Shown: positions 12,516 to 25,790, numbered from the stretch's first letter. The stretch is DNA of 64,000 bases from Siphonodentalium dalli (GCA_032622095.1 CP136066.1:107529319-107593318); one strand, 5' to 3'. Notes: a model not told the origin generated them from the letters alone. Numbers and translations: made by a program.

Positions 12516-12999
12516 AAAATACCCAGGGCGGGGGGGAAGATACCCAGGGGGGAGATAAACTGTTACACCGGTACTGTAATTCTGTGACAATATATATTTC
12601 ACGCGTTTACAATGTCAACACAGATATTGTGAAAAATGTGCTGTATGTGACGCATGCATTGCTTGTGATGACGTCTGCATGGGCTTTCATAAGTTGAGTA
12701 TATGCAGGGAAATATCCAGGGCTGTTTTGATACATGTTACAGGTATGGGCGCCCAAACTCGAGAAGCCCAAATGCCCGCAAATTCTTAGTGAACAGTATT
12801 GAGGCATTCTGAATTTTCCACTTTTTTAAAGGCAATTCAACATGCTATGTAAACAAAAACTTGGCAGTTGCAATAGAGCCTTTGTTTGCAAGCATGTTCA
12901 ATTTTGAAATCAAAAATATTATGTCATATTTATCATATATGTATCTGAATCTGTGTTGGTTCGGTGTGGAAGCCGTATTATGTTATAAGGGAATATATA

Positions 13000-13140
13000 G
13001 ATGATACCCACACTTTTTCAGTGGATATGGGTTATAACTCATGAGTGATGACAAAACATTGAATTTCCACGAGTGGCATTAGCCACGAGTCGAAATTCAA
13101 ATGTTTTGTCATCACGAATGAAAAAGTGTGGATACTCGGT
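13000..13140. repeat. Hairpin repeat
   Basis: Inverted arms ACCCACACTTTTTCA and GATGACAAAACATTGAATTT face their complements, with the turn at CGAGTGGCATTAGCCACGAG. It resembles the larger hairpin at 46964-47150 in its central sequence. The flanking segments 13140-13215 and 13270-13345 are direct duplicates (TACTTGCCTATGGCCCCCAA). Confidence 0.7.
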
Positions 13141-13439
13141 TTATTATATACTTTAGTTACTTGCCTATGGCCCCCAATGAATGTCAATACATCAGAAATT
13201 TCAAGCTGACAAATTACGCCCAAAATAATAGTCCCATATTTAAAACACTCAAAAAGTATAGATTTGGTATTTATTATATACTTTCGTTACTTGCCGATGG
13301 CCCCCAATGAATGTCAGTACGGTACATCAGAAATTTCATGTTGACACATTACGCCCAAAAACAAAATACATAATAATGAAGCAAAGTAGATATAAAAAGA
13401 GAATCAGAAAAAAGTCATCAATCATAATGGAGCTGGTAA

Positions 13440-13497
13440 TAATACCAGTGAGATATCGATATCTCACTAGTGGGATATCACTTATATCTCACTGCTA
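13440..13497. repeat. Short palindromes near the gene B exon
   Basis: AGTGAGATATCGATATCTCA followed by a second AGTGGGATATCACT-type palindrome, just downstream of the gene B donor on the minus strand. Confidence 0.7.
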
Positions 13498-13602
13498 AAA
13501 CCTTATAATTCATGGGCAAGTATAATAAAAACATGTATCCTCTGCTGGAAAACCGGTGTCCCCAAATTATCTCAGGATTCTTCCCTGATATGATTAACTT
13601 AC

Positions 13603-15751
13603 CCGTTGATGAATCCATCCCTGGATCTGAGTTGTCTCTGCTTCTCCTTGATCTCCTGTTTGAATCTTTCCGCTTCTTTCTGTAAGGTGACTTTTCTCTC
13701 AGTGAATGAATACAATGCTTTCCAGGAATGTTTTGATGAGAATTTTTAATCATTGAATTTTCTGGTTTAGAAATCACTTTAGCCTCGTTTGTGTTCCCAG
13801 ACTCATACATAGAACTACTGTCAGTGATATTTGAATCAGTATGTTGTTCGGAGTTAGACAGTTCGCTGTCAGCTGACTTCAGTGGAGTTGATACTGAAGT
13901 TTGAGTTTTCACTTTAGTTGTAGGTGATGTGTCTGTATCAGTGTCTGACCTCTTTTTATCAGTGTAGTCAGTTCGTTGATGACAAGGATAATCCCTGGGA
14001 TATATTGTATGGCTAAGATGCTCCAATGTGAAATTGCACTTTAAAGGGGTTGAATTAAGGTTCTGTATATAATTGTTTGGATTCTCTAACTGACCCTCTC
14101 CTATTAAGTTCAATGGATCAAATTTTGAAATGTTTTCTTCGCTGTAGCCAATATGATTTGGCTCAAGACATCCTGAAGATTTCTTTTCCATAGCACTGAG
14201 TGAGTCACATCTTGTAGCCGCATCCTCTTTTTTGCTTGCCATATGATTCACACATGGGCAATCTGGACAAATGCAATTTGTGGAGCAGTTTGACCAGAAG
14301 TTATCATCACAGTACTCACTAAAACATCCAAAATCGTCAACAACAATGTCATCTAAATAGAAGCCAATTTCATCAAATTGATTAGAAGTGTCTTCTGAAG
14401 GTTTTACTAAAGAATCTTTTTTCATGGATTCCCTGAAATCTCCTGTGAGTCCGGCATGTGAGCTGGCAGAACTAGTGCTGGCATTATCTTCCACAGTACT
14501 ATCACTTTCGTTTGAAGAGATCGCAGAATCAAACACAACTGATCGGCGTCTTATTTCATTCGATGATTCTGGTTCCTTTGGAGAAGGAAAAAGTCTGCAA
14601 ATTTCCAGGAATTGTTCGTGGTTCTCCCAAACTTTGGAGTTTAGATTATATAATGAGAAAGACAAGGCGTTTTGAGGGGGAGGATGAGAATTACCAGGTA
14701 CTGTTTGTGGAGCTTGTACTTTGTTTTTGTCACAGTCAAGACAAACATTACCAACCTCAACAAGCCTGCCATCAGTTGCAGGATGTTTAACAGACTTGCA
14801 TTGATGAGAAAAATTGGAGAATTCTGCAGGTTCTTCGCATCTTGGAGAATTCAAACATTTCATCCCAGAACATTTGGAACAGTTGATATCACAGCTGGAA
14901 TGAATAGATGAATAGATATGTCTATCACAGTAAGCTACATCGGGTTTCGGATAAAAAGTTTCAATCTGACAATTTAAAGGAGCATTCTGTTGATCTATAC
15001 AGTTCGTACCACTAGTTCTTGCATCTGAGGAAGGAATTTCTTGAGGTTGACGACACACTGGCCATCGTGTTTTGTTGAGGTCTGAGAGAGTTGACGAATA
15101 TATACTAGTATCAGGTGCAAATTCCGTCAATTTTTGGTTCTGTAAAATAGAATTAGGTTTAAAGCTAGAGCATCTCCCATCGGAGTGACTTTTTCCATAA
15201 GAATAGCTGTCATTTGGGTGTCTTGTCCCATCAGTGTGTCTTTTTCCATCAGATTCGATACCCTGGAATGTGTCTCTATGGCGGGAGCATAGACTACATT
15301 GACTTAAATGTCTGTTGGGTAACTCTATTTCAGAATGGCGTCCATCAGAAGATACACTGTTTTGGGTAAGCTTATCAACTTCATATTGCGAAGTATCAAA
15401 CTTAGTATCTGATACCGTTTTTAAACATTTAGGAGTGAACACAAATGGCAAGGAGGTGCATGACCACAACTGATATTCCTTATGTTTACCATCATCAGGT
15501 GTTTCGCTTTGTAACAAGTTTGCAGAATCTCTTCCGCTTTGTGAATCTCTTCGCCTCGGACGAATATTCTCACTGTAAATTGTCTGGTCATTCCTTTGGC
15601 AAGCTGTGCATGAATCATCTCTTTGTTTAGATAAACTCTTGGGTCTCGCCCCACCTCCACGAATATTTGATTCAGCCATTGGAAATGCCAAGCAGAGACT
15701 TAAGTATGAATTGCATAGAAATTGTACCTCACATCTCTTGGTGCTGTGAAC
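13603..15751 (-). CDS. Gene B large exon: unrecognised Ser/Cys-rich protein
   Basis: This 2,149-bp exon (716 codons plus one base) runs from acceptor AATTTCTATTTTCAG to a strong donor AACGG|GTAAGTTA. It is open from the first base. The likely translation start is the ATG at 15679 (MAESNIRGGGARPKSLSKQR), because the ~24 residues upstream look like untranslated sequence; if gene B is joined to a coding exon they would be translated. The protein is polar and mostly disordered. It has an acidic Ser-rich block (SAISSNESDSTVEDNASTSS), a compact cysteine cluster (NCSTNCICPDCPC) after an acidic IGFYLDDIVVDDFG stretch, and a basic C-terminal segment (YRKKRKDSNRRSRRSRDN) that resembles a nuclear localisation signal. 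Cys pairs such as CSLC and CTAC recur. No family recognised. It joins in phase to the exon at 885. Confidence 0.8.
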
Positions 15752-17648
15752 CTGAAAATAGAAATTTATAGGCTGAAAAATAAGGTCAACCGAGGATGAG
15801 AGGTGGGGCTGTCACATTGTGACTGAGGATACCTCCCCTTTTGTTGTGGTGAAATAATTATGGTGCCACGCACACCAGTAACAATTAGCTCCCAGTTATA
15901 TGCGCCCCCTCCCCAGTATTTTAGTAGCTGCACAGCACATTAGGCCATAATAAGCCATTTGTCCATGGTAAATCTGGTTCAAATCCATATGAGTGCGGAT
16001 TGATTTTCCATGAAAAAGGGAGTTTGTCAGTTGGTTACCCAGGTTCATCATTGGTGTGAATGCCCAGTCATATACTCTCTGATATAATCAAGTTTATATT
16101 AACACTGCCCCTTTTATTGACAGCAGCCACATACACATTGTCCAACTACCTCACAGTGACAGCCTTTTTGGTTTGTCGTTATCACACAATGCCGTGTGAT
16201 AGGTACTCTCGGGATCCAAATAAGCGTACCCGTACACTTAACTATTTTCAAGGAGAAATCCCCTGTACGCTGCTTATTTGGGACCCTACATTTATTAAAT
16301 TTCAGCTAAATGTGTAAAAAAAATATTAATTTATGTGCTTAAACCTAAGCTAAATTTATCAGAGTTTTAAAAGCTAAAATCATGAAAAAATTCCCAATAT
16401 TCTACTATGGCTAAGGAACCATTCATTTTAAACATCAATGTATTATCCAAAAATGTGGGTGACACTTGGTATTAGTTCAAAATGAATTGAATACTTTGAA
16501 CAATTATTAGGTTAAATTTTTCTCCAATGATCTCTGTATGAGAACATATGAAACTAACCACAATTTTTGACCCATACTTAGTGTTTATTTGCGAAAATTC
16601 CCCCCCCTGTACTATTATCCCATACTATTATTTATTTTAAAGGAAATTTCACCCCTGTACTATTATTCCACCCCCTACTATTATTTGGATCACGAGAGTA
16701 CTACTGGTAAGTACCCACTCTTTTTCTGCCTTTATACTAGTTGTGGCAGTACATTGTTATCCCCATTGTCAAAAAATTATCATAAAATGCCACGTAACTA
16801 CCCATAAATGACAAAATGGCAATGCAACACTTCAAATTTAAATTTTAATCAAAAAACTTTATGCAAACTAATTATGGTGAAAATAAAAATAACAATAAAT
16901 TATAAACAGATCATGGAATTCCTAAAATGGAGGAATTAAACTTTGAATTAGGTAAAAAAAACCTGATCGAGGTTCTTCAAAATGTGTTTTATTTGTCAAT
17001 TTATATATCATTTTGAAGGGAATATAAAATTTTCTGTATGCAATATGAAAACCTTTTTCATATTTATTAGGTAAGAAAACAGTTACAGCTCATTATATAT
17101 CCTGACTTTCCAAATAAGTCTGCCGAATGCTGTCTCGGATTTGAGGTAAAGTGCCCTCTGTTTTGTCAGGCATGCCCAATGTGTTATTTTTGTTTATGTT
17201 TGTGAAAGAGGGTTTAATACTCTATTCAGATCAACATTTGTTTTTGGATTATCTTTCACAGTGAACCAAGGTATGTTATCTTAACTGTTGAACGTCATCG
17301 GGTATACCATAATTGACCAGGATCATATGAAATAATAGAAAACTCGAGAGAATAGACTATCTGAACATTCCTATGATCAATAGGAAAACTATTGTGAAGT
17401 CTCCTGCAATAAATTTTATACCATGGTAAAGATAATTAAATTCTGAATTCAAAGTAGCAAACTTAAATTCAAAACACTAAATACAGAAGAAGTTATAAAA
17501 CATTGAATATTTATGTAGAATCTCAATAAATAGCACAGAAAGTGTCATGTAATGTCGGAAATTCAACGTAAATTTATGACGTTATATAGGATCTGATAAA
17601 AAAAAGTGACTAGGTGTTCACTAAATACACCCCAAGTAACAAACAATA

Positions 17649-17830
17649 CAGTCAATGACTGTGGAGTGCTCACCTGACTTTAAAGATGGAGAAGACTGGG
17701 ATTCTGAAGACTACAATAGTCAGTACTTGTCAAATCACATTAAAACAAGTAGTTACAAACAGGGAAATAGCTTAGGGGTCTTCTTTGACAAGCAGAGGGT
17801 ATTAACTTGAAATTTCCAACTGCAAACCCC
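17649..17830. repeat. Dispersed repeat, CTCACCTGACTTTAAAGA family (copy 2)
   Basis: Matches 1138-1330 over GTCAATGACTGTGG, the Pu-rich GGAGAAGACTGGGATTCTGA core and the following CTACAATAGTCAGTACTTG. Confidence 0.6.
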
Positions 17831-18225
17831 TGACATAGCCAGTCGACTCCCAACTGGACCAAACTATATATTTTACAACTGCTACTTCAAGCTCTCCCTC
17901 ATAAAGTTAGAAATATTCTAAATGGGGCCATTTGTTGATCATATTACAACAGATTTTCCACTGAATACCAAAGTTGGGGGTCAAAACCCGAATCCCTCAA
18001 TTTTCCACCCCCTCCAATTAAGTGGTTCTAAACTCAGCTCATAAATCAACCCATGAAGTTAACAGTCCATATATATGGGGTAAATCTCCTATATCTGCCC
18101 CTATTTGAACCAAATGTAAAACCCAAACTATGAGATCCATTTAGTAATAAGCTGAAGTGAATTCATTTTCCCCAAAATAGTTACAAATTTTCTTTTTGGT
18201 TAAATTGAGCAAGTAGTCTAAAATA

Positions 18226-18560
18226 ATTTTTTTTTTTTTAGTTATGTCCCTGGCTCCGCCACATTTGACCCAGTGACCTCATTTGAACAAATCTGAAACA
18301 GTCACCCAAGGACCATTCATACCAAATATGAACCCATTCGGCCCGGGAATACTTGAGAAGAAGTTGTTTAAGAATTACTATGAGGTAAAGAATTATGGCC
18401 CTGGCTTCACAACTATTTGACCCAGTGACCTCATTTGAACAAATCTGAATTTGAGTCACATAGAGAACATCCACACCAAATATGAACCCAATCATTCTTA
18501 TGGTTCCGGAGAAGATGTTATAAAGAATTCTTGATGGACAGATGGACGATGGGTGATGAC
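18226..18560 (+). repeat. GACG-tailed repeat family copy
   Basis: Same modules as 7676-8116 (two CAGTGACCTCATTTGAACAA modules, CACCAAATATGAACCCA, GATGACTATAGCTCCACCGG) with a short tail. Confidence 0.65.
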
Positions 18561-18674
18561 TATAGCTCCACCGGATAGCATGTGTTTATATTGTATAGCA
18601 TGTGTTTATATCTGGCTTCGCTAGCACGAATAATGTAAATTAGGAGAAATTTCTTTGCACAATTGCAGATATTA

Positions 18675-18841
18675 ATCTCAGGTGCCTAACAATAGTGTCA
18701 GCACGATTATTAATTTTGGAAAAAATTCCCAACGATCACTATTATTTGGCATTGAGAAATTGCCATCACCATTATTAATTTCAGCCTAAATCCCCACCCA
18801 TCACTGTTATTATGCCATCAGGATTATTAGGCACCTGAGAG
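18675..18841. mobile_element. MITE with CTCAGGTGCCTAA ends (copy 3)
   Basis: Same family as 1684-1860, with matching interior (AGTGTCAGCACGATTATTAA, TCCCCACCCATCACTGTTAT). Confidence 0.7.
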
Positions 18842-19316
18842 TAATACAACAGAAACAAGTCATAAAAGTTTCTACCAAGAATTCTACATTTTAGGTAACT
18901 TATGAGCCATATATAAGGCCATATGACTAATGTGAAAAGAGAGGGTGCGAGAAGCAAGATGGCAGTGCCCATGATCGCAGAAAATGGAGACGATCTAGTT
19001 TTCATGTTCAAGTTCAATAAAGTTTATTATATATATACTCAATGACATTAATTAATACATATAACAGGACCCTATTGAAGAAAACTTGTTAATATGAAGG
19101 CCCTCATGGTAATACATTATTGACATTCATTTATATACTTATACTAGGGGTACAGTTTATTGAGAAGAAAAAAGGTGTTCCTGTACAAAGTGCAGTTCAG
19201 TGAGAGGTAATAAGGGAGGAAGGGGTGGGGTACATTCACACTCATTTTTCATGTGTTGCAGCTTAATATTATGCTGTTCGTAGCTCCAAGTTTGATTTCT
19301 ATTATATACCAATTAC

Positions 19317-20321
19317 TAGAGCTGAATCGGTTGGCCCATTCTTCTAACCGGTTAACCATTGGGGTTAGCCGGATTTCAACCGGTTAACCGCTAATTTCTA
19401 GCGGATTTCTCTCAGACTAATTATGTCGACATTATGCCATGCTCCAGGGACAAACCTAGGTGAGAAATAGTAGCTGAAATAAAGACCTTATTCACGGCAT
19501 TTAACGATATTCAAAAACACGCATTCACTGTTCTTTTGCTGGCTCTCGTGATGGGGAATGAGCAAGTGAAATTTGTGAATGGCATGCGGGGGATCGCTTA
19601 TTTGCAATTGACGGTGATCAGCATATGTTGGGCATTTGTAAAACGAGTAACAATAGTATGGGTATTGGTAAAACGAGTAACAAAACTATATATTAAAGAT
19701 CTGTAATATATCATTATCATCATTGGTACTAGTATATCCTCCAATGAATTATAAATAAAGACTAGAACGTAATAACTAATAACTATAGAACTAAAAGGAA
19801 GGTCAGTTAGGTCACAGACTCAGTCCTATTCAGTATTCAAACTATTCGTCGGTATCATGATCGCGGACACTAACTATCGATAGCCGTGTTCACTTTTCAA
19901 ATTTCAACACGAAATAATACCGAGTCTGAGGGGTGTCAATCAGATGACAGATTCACAGATTCAGTGACATCATTGCTTTGAACTATCCCGCCTGGATACA
20001 CAGTGACTGCCCACGTGCTCTCGTCGGAAGATCAGAGAAAACTTCAAAGGCCGGAATTGATTGAAGGTCGCCGACACGCTACTCAGTGTCTGAAACTTCG
20101 CGTGCACCAATTGCATTGCACTCTACTATCACTATCGGTGGCACAGGGGTTAGTATTACTTTTGCATCATTTATCTTAATATTTTGAGGGTACCAGGGCA
20201 TTATTCACGTTCACATACAACTGACAGAGAGGGATGCGGTTTCGTCCGGTTCATTTTTTGCTAACCGGTTAAGTCGTTATCCGGATGCTAACCGGTTATC
20301 CGGCTGTCCGTTTCAGCTCTA
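19317..20321. mobile_element. Non-autonomous hAT-like element
   Basis: Termini TAGAGCTGAA... and ...TTCAGCTCTA, with subterminal CCGGTTAACC/AACCGGTTA clusters at both ends. It is flanked by CCAATTAC on the left and CTAATTAC on the right, a 7-of-8 match expected for an 8-bp target duplication. TAG-type ends and 8-bp duplications are hallmarks of hAT transposons. At 1,005 bp it carries no transposase. Confidence 0.7.
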
Positions 20322-20453
20322 CTAATTACTCAATTATTCAATCGGCTGACACTCCTTTACACCTAATTTAGATAATTTTGGACACCTAAAACAGCTATAT
20401 CATGAATTTTATGAATCACTTCCATGCCATAAAATAAATTCAAGTGGAATTTA

Positions 20454-21505
20454 CTATGGAACAGAATAGGAAACCGGCCACGACGTCATGATGTTCTGGT
20501 CGCTACTATCATTGTTTCTGTGACACTCTGGATCTGGATATGTACGGTACTGGTACGGCGTATGATCCTTGCGGATGTGTAGAACGCCGGGAGAGAGATA
20601 ATTATGTTCTTTGCGGGACTGTTGAGTTGTCCGCTGCTGTTTTATTTTGAATTTCGCATCCATCTCGTTTAGAATGTTCCACTGAATAATTGTCCGTGGG
20701 AAGAATGAGTTTGAGTATTCAGCGGAGTGAGTCACCAGTGGCTCGTAGGACAGCGAATTATTACATTCCTGTTTTGAGACTATGTTAGATGCACTGAATT
20801 CTTCAAATTTCTTGGCTCGAATTTTTCTGCCCACCTTTTTTGGTTTTATTAAGCACTGAGTGTTTACAGCCGACACCTGCCCCTTAGCCATCTTGTGAAA
20901 GAGCTCCAGCCTCTGGTCTTTCCTTCTTTCTTCGAGTGGTCTTATCTCACAGTCATTCATCAGTTTGGCCATGTCCTTCGATTGGTAATCGCCGGTCATG
21001 AACCGTACAGCTCTTCTCTGTATTCGCTCCAGGGCGTCGATGTTCTGCTGCTGGTGAGGATCCCACACGACGGCTGCATATTCCAACGACGATCTTACAA
21101 GTGTTTCATACGCTACGCATTTACTCTTGAATGGTGCGCCTTCCTAAGGTTTCTCCTGATGAATCCGAGCGTGCTGTTAGCCTTCTTCGTGATCTTGTCT
21201 ATGTGTGGCAACCATTTCATATCGTTTGAGAGCGTGACTCCAAGATATGGTGTTTGAGTGACGCTCTGTAGGATCTGGTTTCTGAGCTGGTACATATAGG
21301 TCAGTCGTGGTTTAATTGACATGATGTAACATTTGCTGGCATAGAATTTCATACCCCAAGTTGTAGCCCAATCTTCTAACGCCATCAAGTCCTTTTGCAG
21401 AGCAATCTGGTCGTTGATGTTTCTAATCTTCCGGTACATGAGGCAGTCATCTGCGAACAAGCGTACTTGTGAGGTAACTCTCTCTGGCAAGTCGTTGACT
21501 CATGT
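20454..21505 (-). pseudogene. Jockey/CR1-type LINE reverse transcriptase fragment
   Basis: Reads VNDLPERVTS then VRLFADDCLMY (motif C, FADD), the thumb motif YLGVTLSNDMKWLPHIDKI, RSSLEYAAVVWDPH and a C-terminal RRAVRFMTGDY... region. The usual endonuclease and RT motifs 0-B are missing, so it is 5'-truncated at about 21505. A one-base frameshift near 21112 separates the finger/palm part (stop at 21113) from the thumb part (20454-21100). The YLG and LEYAxxVWDP signatures point to the Jockey/CR1 superfamily. It is a dead copy and likely older than the MITEs nearby. Confidence 0.85.
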
Positions 21506-22446
21506 TAATTGTTATGTCTGTTTATTTGCGCACACTCAATGTCTCTTGTTGAATAGACTGGTTCCTAGTCCAAAACTACAAAAAATATGAAAAGGTAGTA
21601 TGGTAGTTTACCTGACGCCTCTACTCTAGCTTTACACCTAAACTATGCTAAGCCTAAAACTTAAGTCTTAAAAGCCTAAACTTAGGCTAAAGACTTAAGT
21701 CTTAAGTAAACTGTAAGTGTAAAGTCGTAAAGACGTTACTTTTTTTTAGTACCTCCATTTTGGATTTCCCAAACCTGATAAACAGATGAAACCAAATTTT
21801 TCTGAACCCCATTAAGATATGTGTCCAAAATATCAATGTTGAATAAAAAATGTAAATGAAAGCGACTTTTATGAAGTGAAATTCTCTGCATAATTTATTA
21901 AAATTGCTTACCCTAACGAAATTAGGTTATGCAAAATAAAGAGCAAATTTCTTCGATATTCCCAATAGTGATCATCTTTTGTCAAAGCTATATTGACACG
22001 GCAAAGACAGCATTTATGATTAATACATGTGTGTAAATTACCTTACAACAGATTCAATGTATTTGTAAGTTTTTCGGTGGAAAAAAAACGGTTGATTAGC
22101 AAAAACTCAACTTCCGGTGTGTCACATTAATTTTCGAAACAACGGAATTCGGCGACGGAACGAATACGTACCGGAATATTTTTTTTCAAATACTGGCTGT
22201 TACACATTTGACTTGTCCATGTAGCGTGACATGCATTTGGCGTTACAAACTTACCAGGTCAGTGTGTGATCAGAGTATGCTAGGTTTATGAATGGGTGGT
22301 CAAATCCCATAAGTACTGATAAAATGGAAATTATAATGCATCAAATTGATGTAACTGGTGGAGAAATACAGTAACCCATCAGACGCTGATATGTGCACAT
22401 GCATACAACTCTTATGGTATACCTATAAGGTATATGCATCCAATTT

Positions 22447-22463
22447 TAGAAAAGAGAGAGAGT

Positions 22464-22520
<57 letters not shown>

Positions 22521-22535
22521 AGAGAAAGAGAGGGG

Positions 22536-22602
<67 letters not shown>
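22447..22602 (+). repeat. (GA)n microsatellite
   Basis: About 155 bp of nearly pure GA, with AAAGAGAAAGAGAAAGAG and a GGGGGGGAGAG interruption in the middle. Open frames in all six registers here are artefacts of the dinucleotide repeat. Confidence 0.95.
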
Positions 22603-22603
<1 letters not shown>

Positions 22604-22673
22604 GTCGGGGCGAAAGCGCCCGTAATGGTCGAAAAGATCGAGTGATTTTCCCCTTCACCCCATTCCACGGGCC

Positions 22674-23871
22674 CTACTATATGCAGCAAGTCCCTGGATA
22701 TGCAGCAAGTCCCCGGTAAACGCAGCAAGTCCCTGGTAAATGCAGCAAGTCCCTCACACCTAGGGTGGATTAAATAGGTTAGTATTATTTTCTAGTTAGT
22801 CTATGGTATAATTAAAGAGCGTTTACATCAGTAATGTGAGAACATTTTACACCTAATAATATTTGACATCATTATTATTAAATAATTAACTATGTTATAT
22901 ATAGTAATTAGCGTTTATTTGTTAGTCTATTCCTGATATGATTTTAATAAAGAGCGTTTATTTCACTGATGTGAGAAAATATAATATGAAAGCATTAACC
23001 ATGTTAATAATTAGCGTTTATTTGTTAGTCTATTCTTGCTATGATTTTAATAAAGAGCGTTTATTTCACTGATGTGAGAAAATATAATATGAAAGCATTA
23101 ACCATGTTAATAATTAGCATTTATTTGTTATTTTTCGAGACTGCACGAGTCATCCAGTAGGAATGACATGACAGCGATTGAAACAGCAGTTCAGTCCGAA
23201 CGTCTTCTACTTATACAACCTACAAGATTGCACTACCAACATCTTCAACCAAACCGACAACAACGCAACCGATTGATGCAACGACAGTTGAGATTCTGCA
23301 AAATCTACACCCAGTCGTTCTGACCGGAGAGTGAAATTAAACAACATAGAGATAAAGAAAACAATTTTAATACATGTATCCAAATATTTTTTTATTCAAT
23401 AAAATCTTCCCAAACGAATGTCTCATTACCTTGGTTTTTCCCTTTCCTTACTGGCCACATATATATACAATTTATTCTAATAAACTTTTCTTTCAGCTCA
23501 CTGCTATATATATATATGTATATTTATAAAACTGTGCTCTATTTTTCTTTTGTTGCTATTCTACTATTCTCATGTTACTTGTTTGCATTTACCAATAAAA
23601 ACATCTTTAAAAAATCCAACTCTTAATTTTTTCATTCAATGATTCAGTCCCACAATTCAGTCCAATTCCCTTCAATAATCTATCAGTATTACGATCAAAT
23701 TAAAGCCCTTTGTAATCAGCACCTCCACTGATTAAACATATCGTTGTGTAAATACGCATGACTAAACCGCCGTAATCCACCCTAGGTGTGAGGGACTTGC
23801 TGCATTTACCAGGGACTTGCTGCATTTACCGGGGACTTGCTGCATATCCAGGGACTTGCTGCGTATAGTAG
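22674..23871. mobile_element. TIR element with repeated TGCAGCAAGTCCC ends
   Basis: Arms of ~97 bp (22674-22770 and 23775-23871) are inverted copies. Each contains four tandem ~20-bp units of the type GCAGCAAGTCCCTGGTAAAT and then CTCACACCTAGGGTGGATTA. The ~1-kb interior is AT-rich, with two to three direct ~100-bp repeats (AAGAGCGTTTATTTCACTGA...). No transposase. No clear target duplication. Confidence 0.75.
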
Positions 23872-23929
23872 AACCGCGACAGATAATCTACTTTTAAACG
23901 ATACAAAGCATGACGTCTTCGACCATTTA

Positions 23930-25790
23930 GTCCAGGCTACAGGTCGTACCTTTACACAGATCATATTAAAAATTTGTCATGGATGTTAACAATGACATGT
24001 AGATGGGAACGAGTCTTTTTTGGGTCATTCGGGCAAAAAACATGGCCGCCAGCAGCCATCTTGGATTTTACTCTTTGTATGACTAAATCCTTTAGCACGG
24101 GCTACATGTCGTACCTTTAGTCTGATCATCATGAAATTTGTAATGGCTGTTGAAATTAGAATGTAGATGGGAACGAGTCATTTTGGGGTCATTCGGACAA
24201 ATAACATGGCCACCAGCAGCCATCTTTGATTTCAAAATTTTATCCATTAGCACAGGCCACAGGTCGTACTGTTCGTCTGATCATCATTAAATTTGTCATG
24301 GATGTTAATATTGACATGTAGATGGGAACGAGTAATTTTGGGGTCATTCGGCCTAAAAACATGGCCGCCAGCAGCCATCTTGGATTTTACTCTTTGTATG
24401 ACTAAATTCTTTAGCACAGGCTAGAGGTCGTACCTTTAGTCTGATCATCATAAAATTTGTCATGGATGTTAACAATGACATGTAAATGGGAACGAGTCAT
24501 TTTGGGGGTCATTCGGCCGAAAAACATGGCCGCCAGCAGCCATCTTGGATTTTACTCTTTGTATGACTAAATCATTTAGCACGGGCTACAGGTCGTACGT
24601 TTAGTCTGATCATCATAAAAATTGTTATGAATGTTAATAATGACATGTAGATGGGAACGAGTCATTTTGGGGTCATTCGGCCAAAAAACATGGCCACCAG
24701 AAGCCATCTTGGATTTTACTCTTTGTATGACTAAATCATTTAGCACGGGCTACAGGTCGTACCTTTTGTCTGATCATCATAATTTTTTTTATGGCCGTTG
24801 AAATTGTAATGTAGATGGGAAACGAGTCATTTTGGGGTCATTCGGATGAAAAACATGGCCGCCAGTGGCCATCTTTGATTTCAAAATTCAATCCATTAGC
24901 ACGGGTTACAGGTCGTACTGTTCGTCTGATCATCATGAAATTTGTCATGGATGTTAATATTGAGATGTAGATGGGAACGATTAATTTTGGGGTCATTCGG
25001 ACAAAAACATGGCCGCCAGCAGCCATCTTGGATTTTACTCTTTGTACTTTAGCATGGACTGCAGGTCGTATCTTGAGTCTGATCATCATGAAATTTTTTA
25101 TGGCTGTTGAAATTGGAATGTAGATGGGAACGAGTCATTTTGGGGTCATTCGGATGAAAAACATGGCCGCCAGTGGCCATCTTTGATTTCAAAATTCAAT
25201 CCATTATCACAGGCTACAGGTCGTACTGTTCGTCTGATCATCATGAAATTTGTCATGGATGTTAATATTGACATGTAGATGGGAACGATTCATTTTGGGG
25301 TCATTCGGTCAAAAAACATGACCGCAGCAGCCATCTTGGATTTTACTCTTTGTATGACTAAATCATTTAGCACGGGCTACAGGTCTTACTTTTAGTCTGA
25401 TCATCATAAAATTTGTCATGGATGTTAACAATGACATGTAGATGGGAACGAGTCATTTTGGGGTCATTCGTCGAAAAAACATGGCCGCCAGTGGCCATCT
25501 TTGATTTCAAAATTCAACCCATTAGCACAGGCTACAGGTCGTACCTTTAGTCTGATCATCATAAAATTTGTCATGGATGTTAACGATGACACGTAGATGG
25601 GATACAATCATTTTGGGGTCATTCGGCCGAAGACATGGCCGTCAGCAGCCATCTTGGATTTTACTTTTCTCTTCATGTCTATAAACTAGTATTAGACATT
25701 CAACTTTCCACATTCCTAATCGCTCCATTGACTGTAATACATTAAATTATTCCCTTTCCAAGTTGAGCTACAGTGTCATTTTCATTTTTA
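23930..25790 (-). mobile_element. Array-bearing element, copy 2 (inverted)
   Basis: About 10-11 of the ~160-bp units in reverse orientation (AACATGGCCGCCAGCAGCCA, TTTGTCATGGATGTTAACAA). It ends at 25735-25790 with the complement of the family's left end (AAGTTGAGCTACAGTGTCAT). Its other end is degraded near 23,880-23,930. It lies head-to-head with copy 3. Confidence 0.75.

Larger units (their letters stand above)
886..13602 (-). other. 12.7-kb intron of gene B, filled with repeats
   Basis: Besides the elements listed separately the intron contains simple AT-rich DNA. A segment at 1985-2035 resembles the end of the 6808-7234 element. C-rich tracts lie at 8378-8393 and 9225-9245. I see no additional exon; small open frames here have no splice or composition support. 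Confidence 0.5.

Noticed and set aside
12312..12697. Gly-rich and Pro-rich open frames
   Set aside because: They are translations of the poly-G tract.
22358..22728. Arg/Glu-rich and Ser/Leu-rich open frames
   Set aside because: They are translations of a (GA)n microsatellite.
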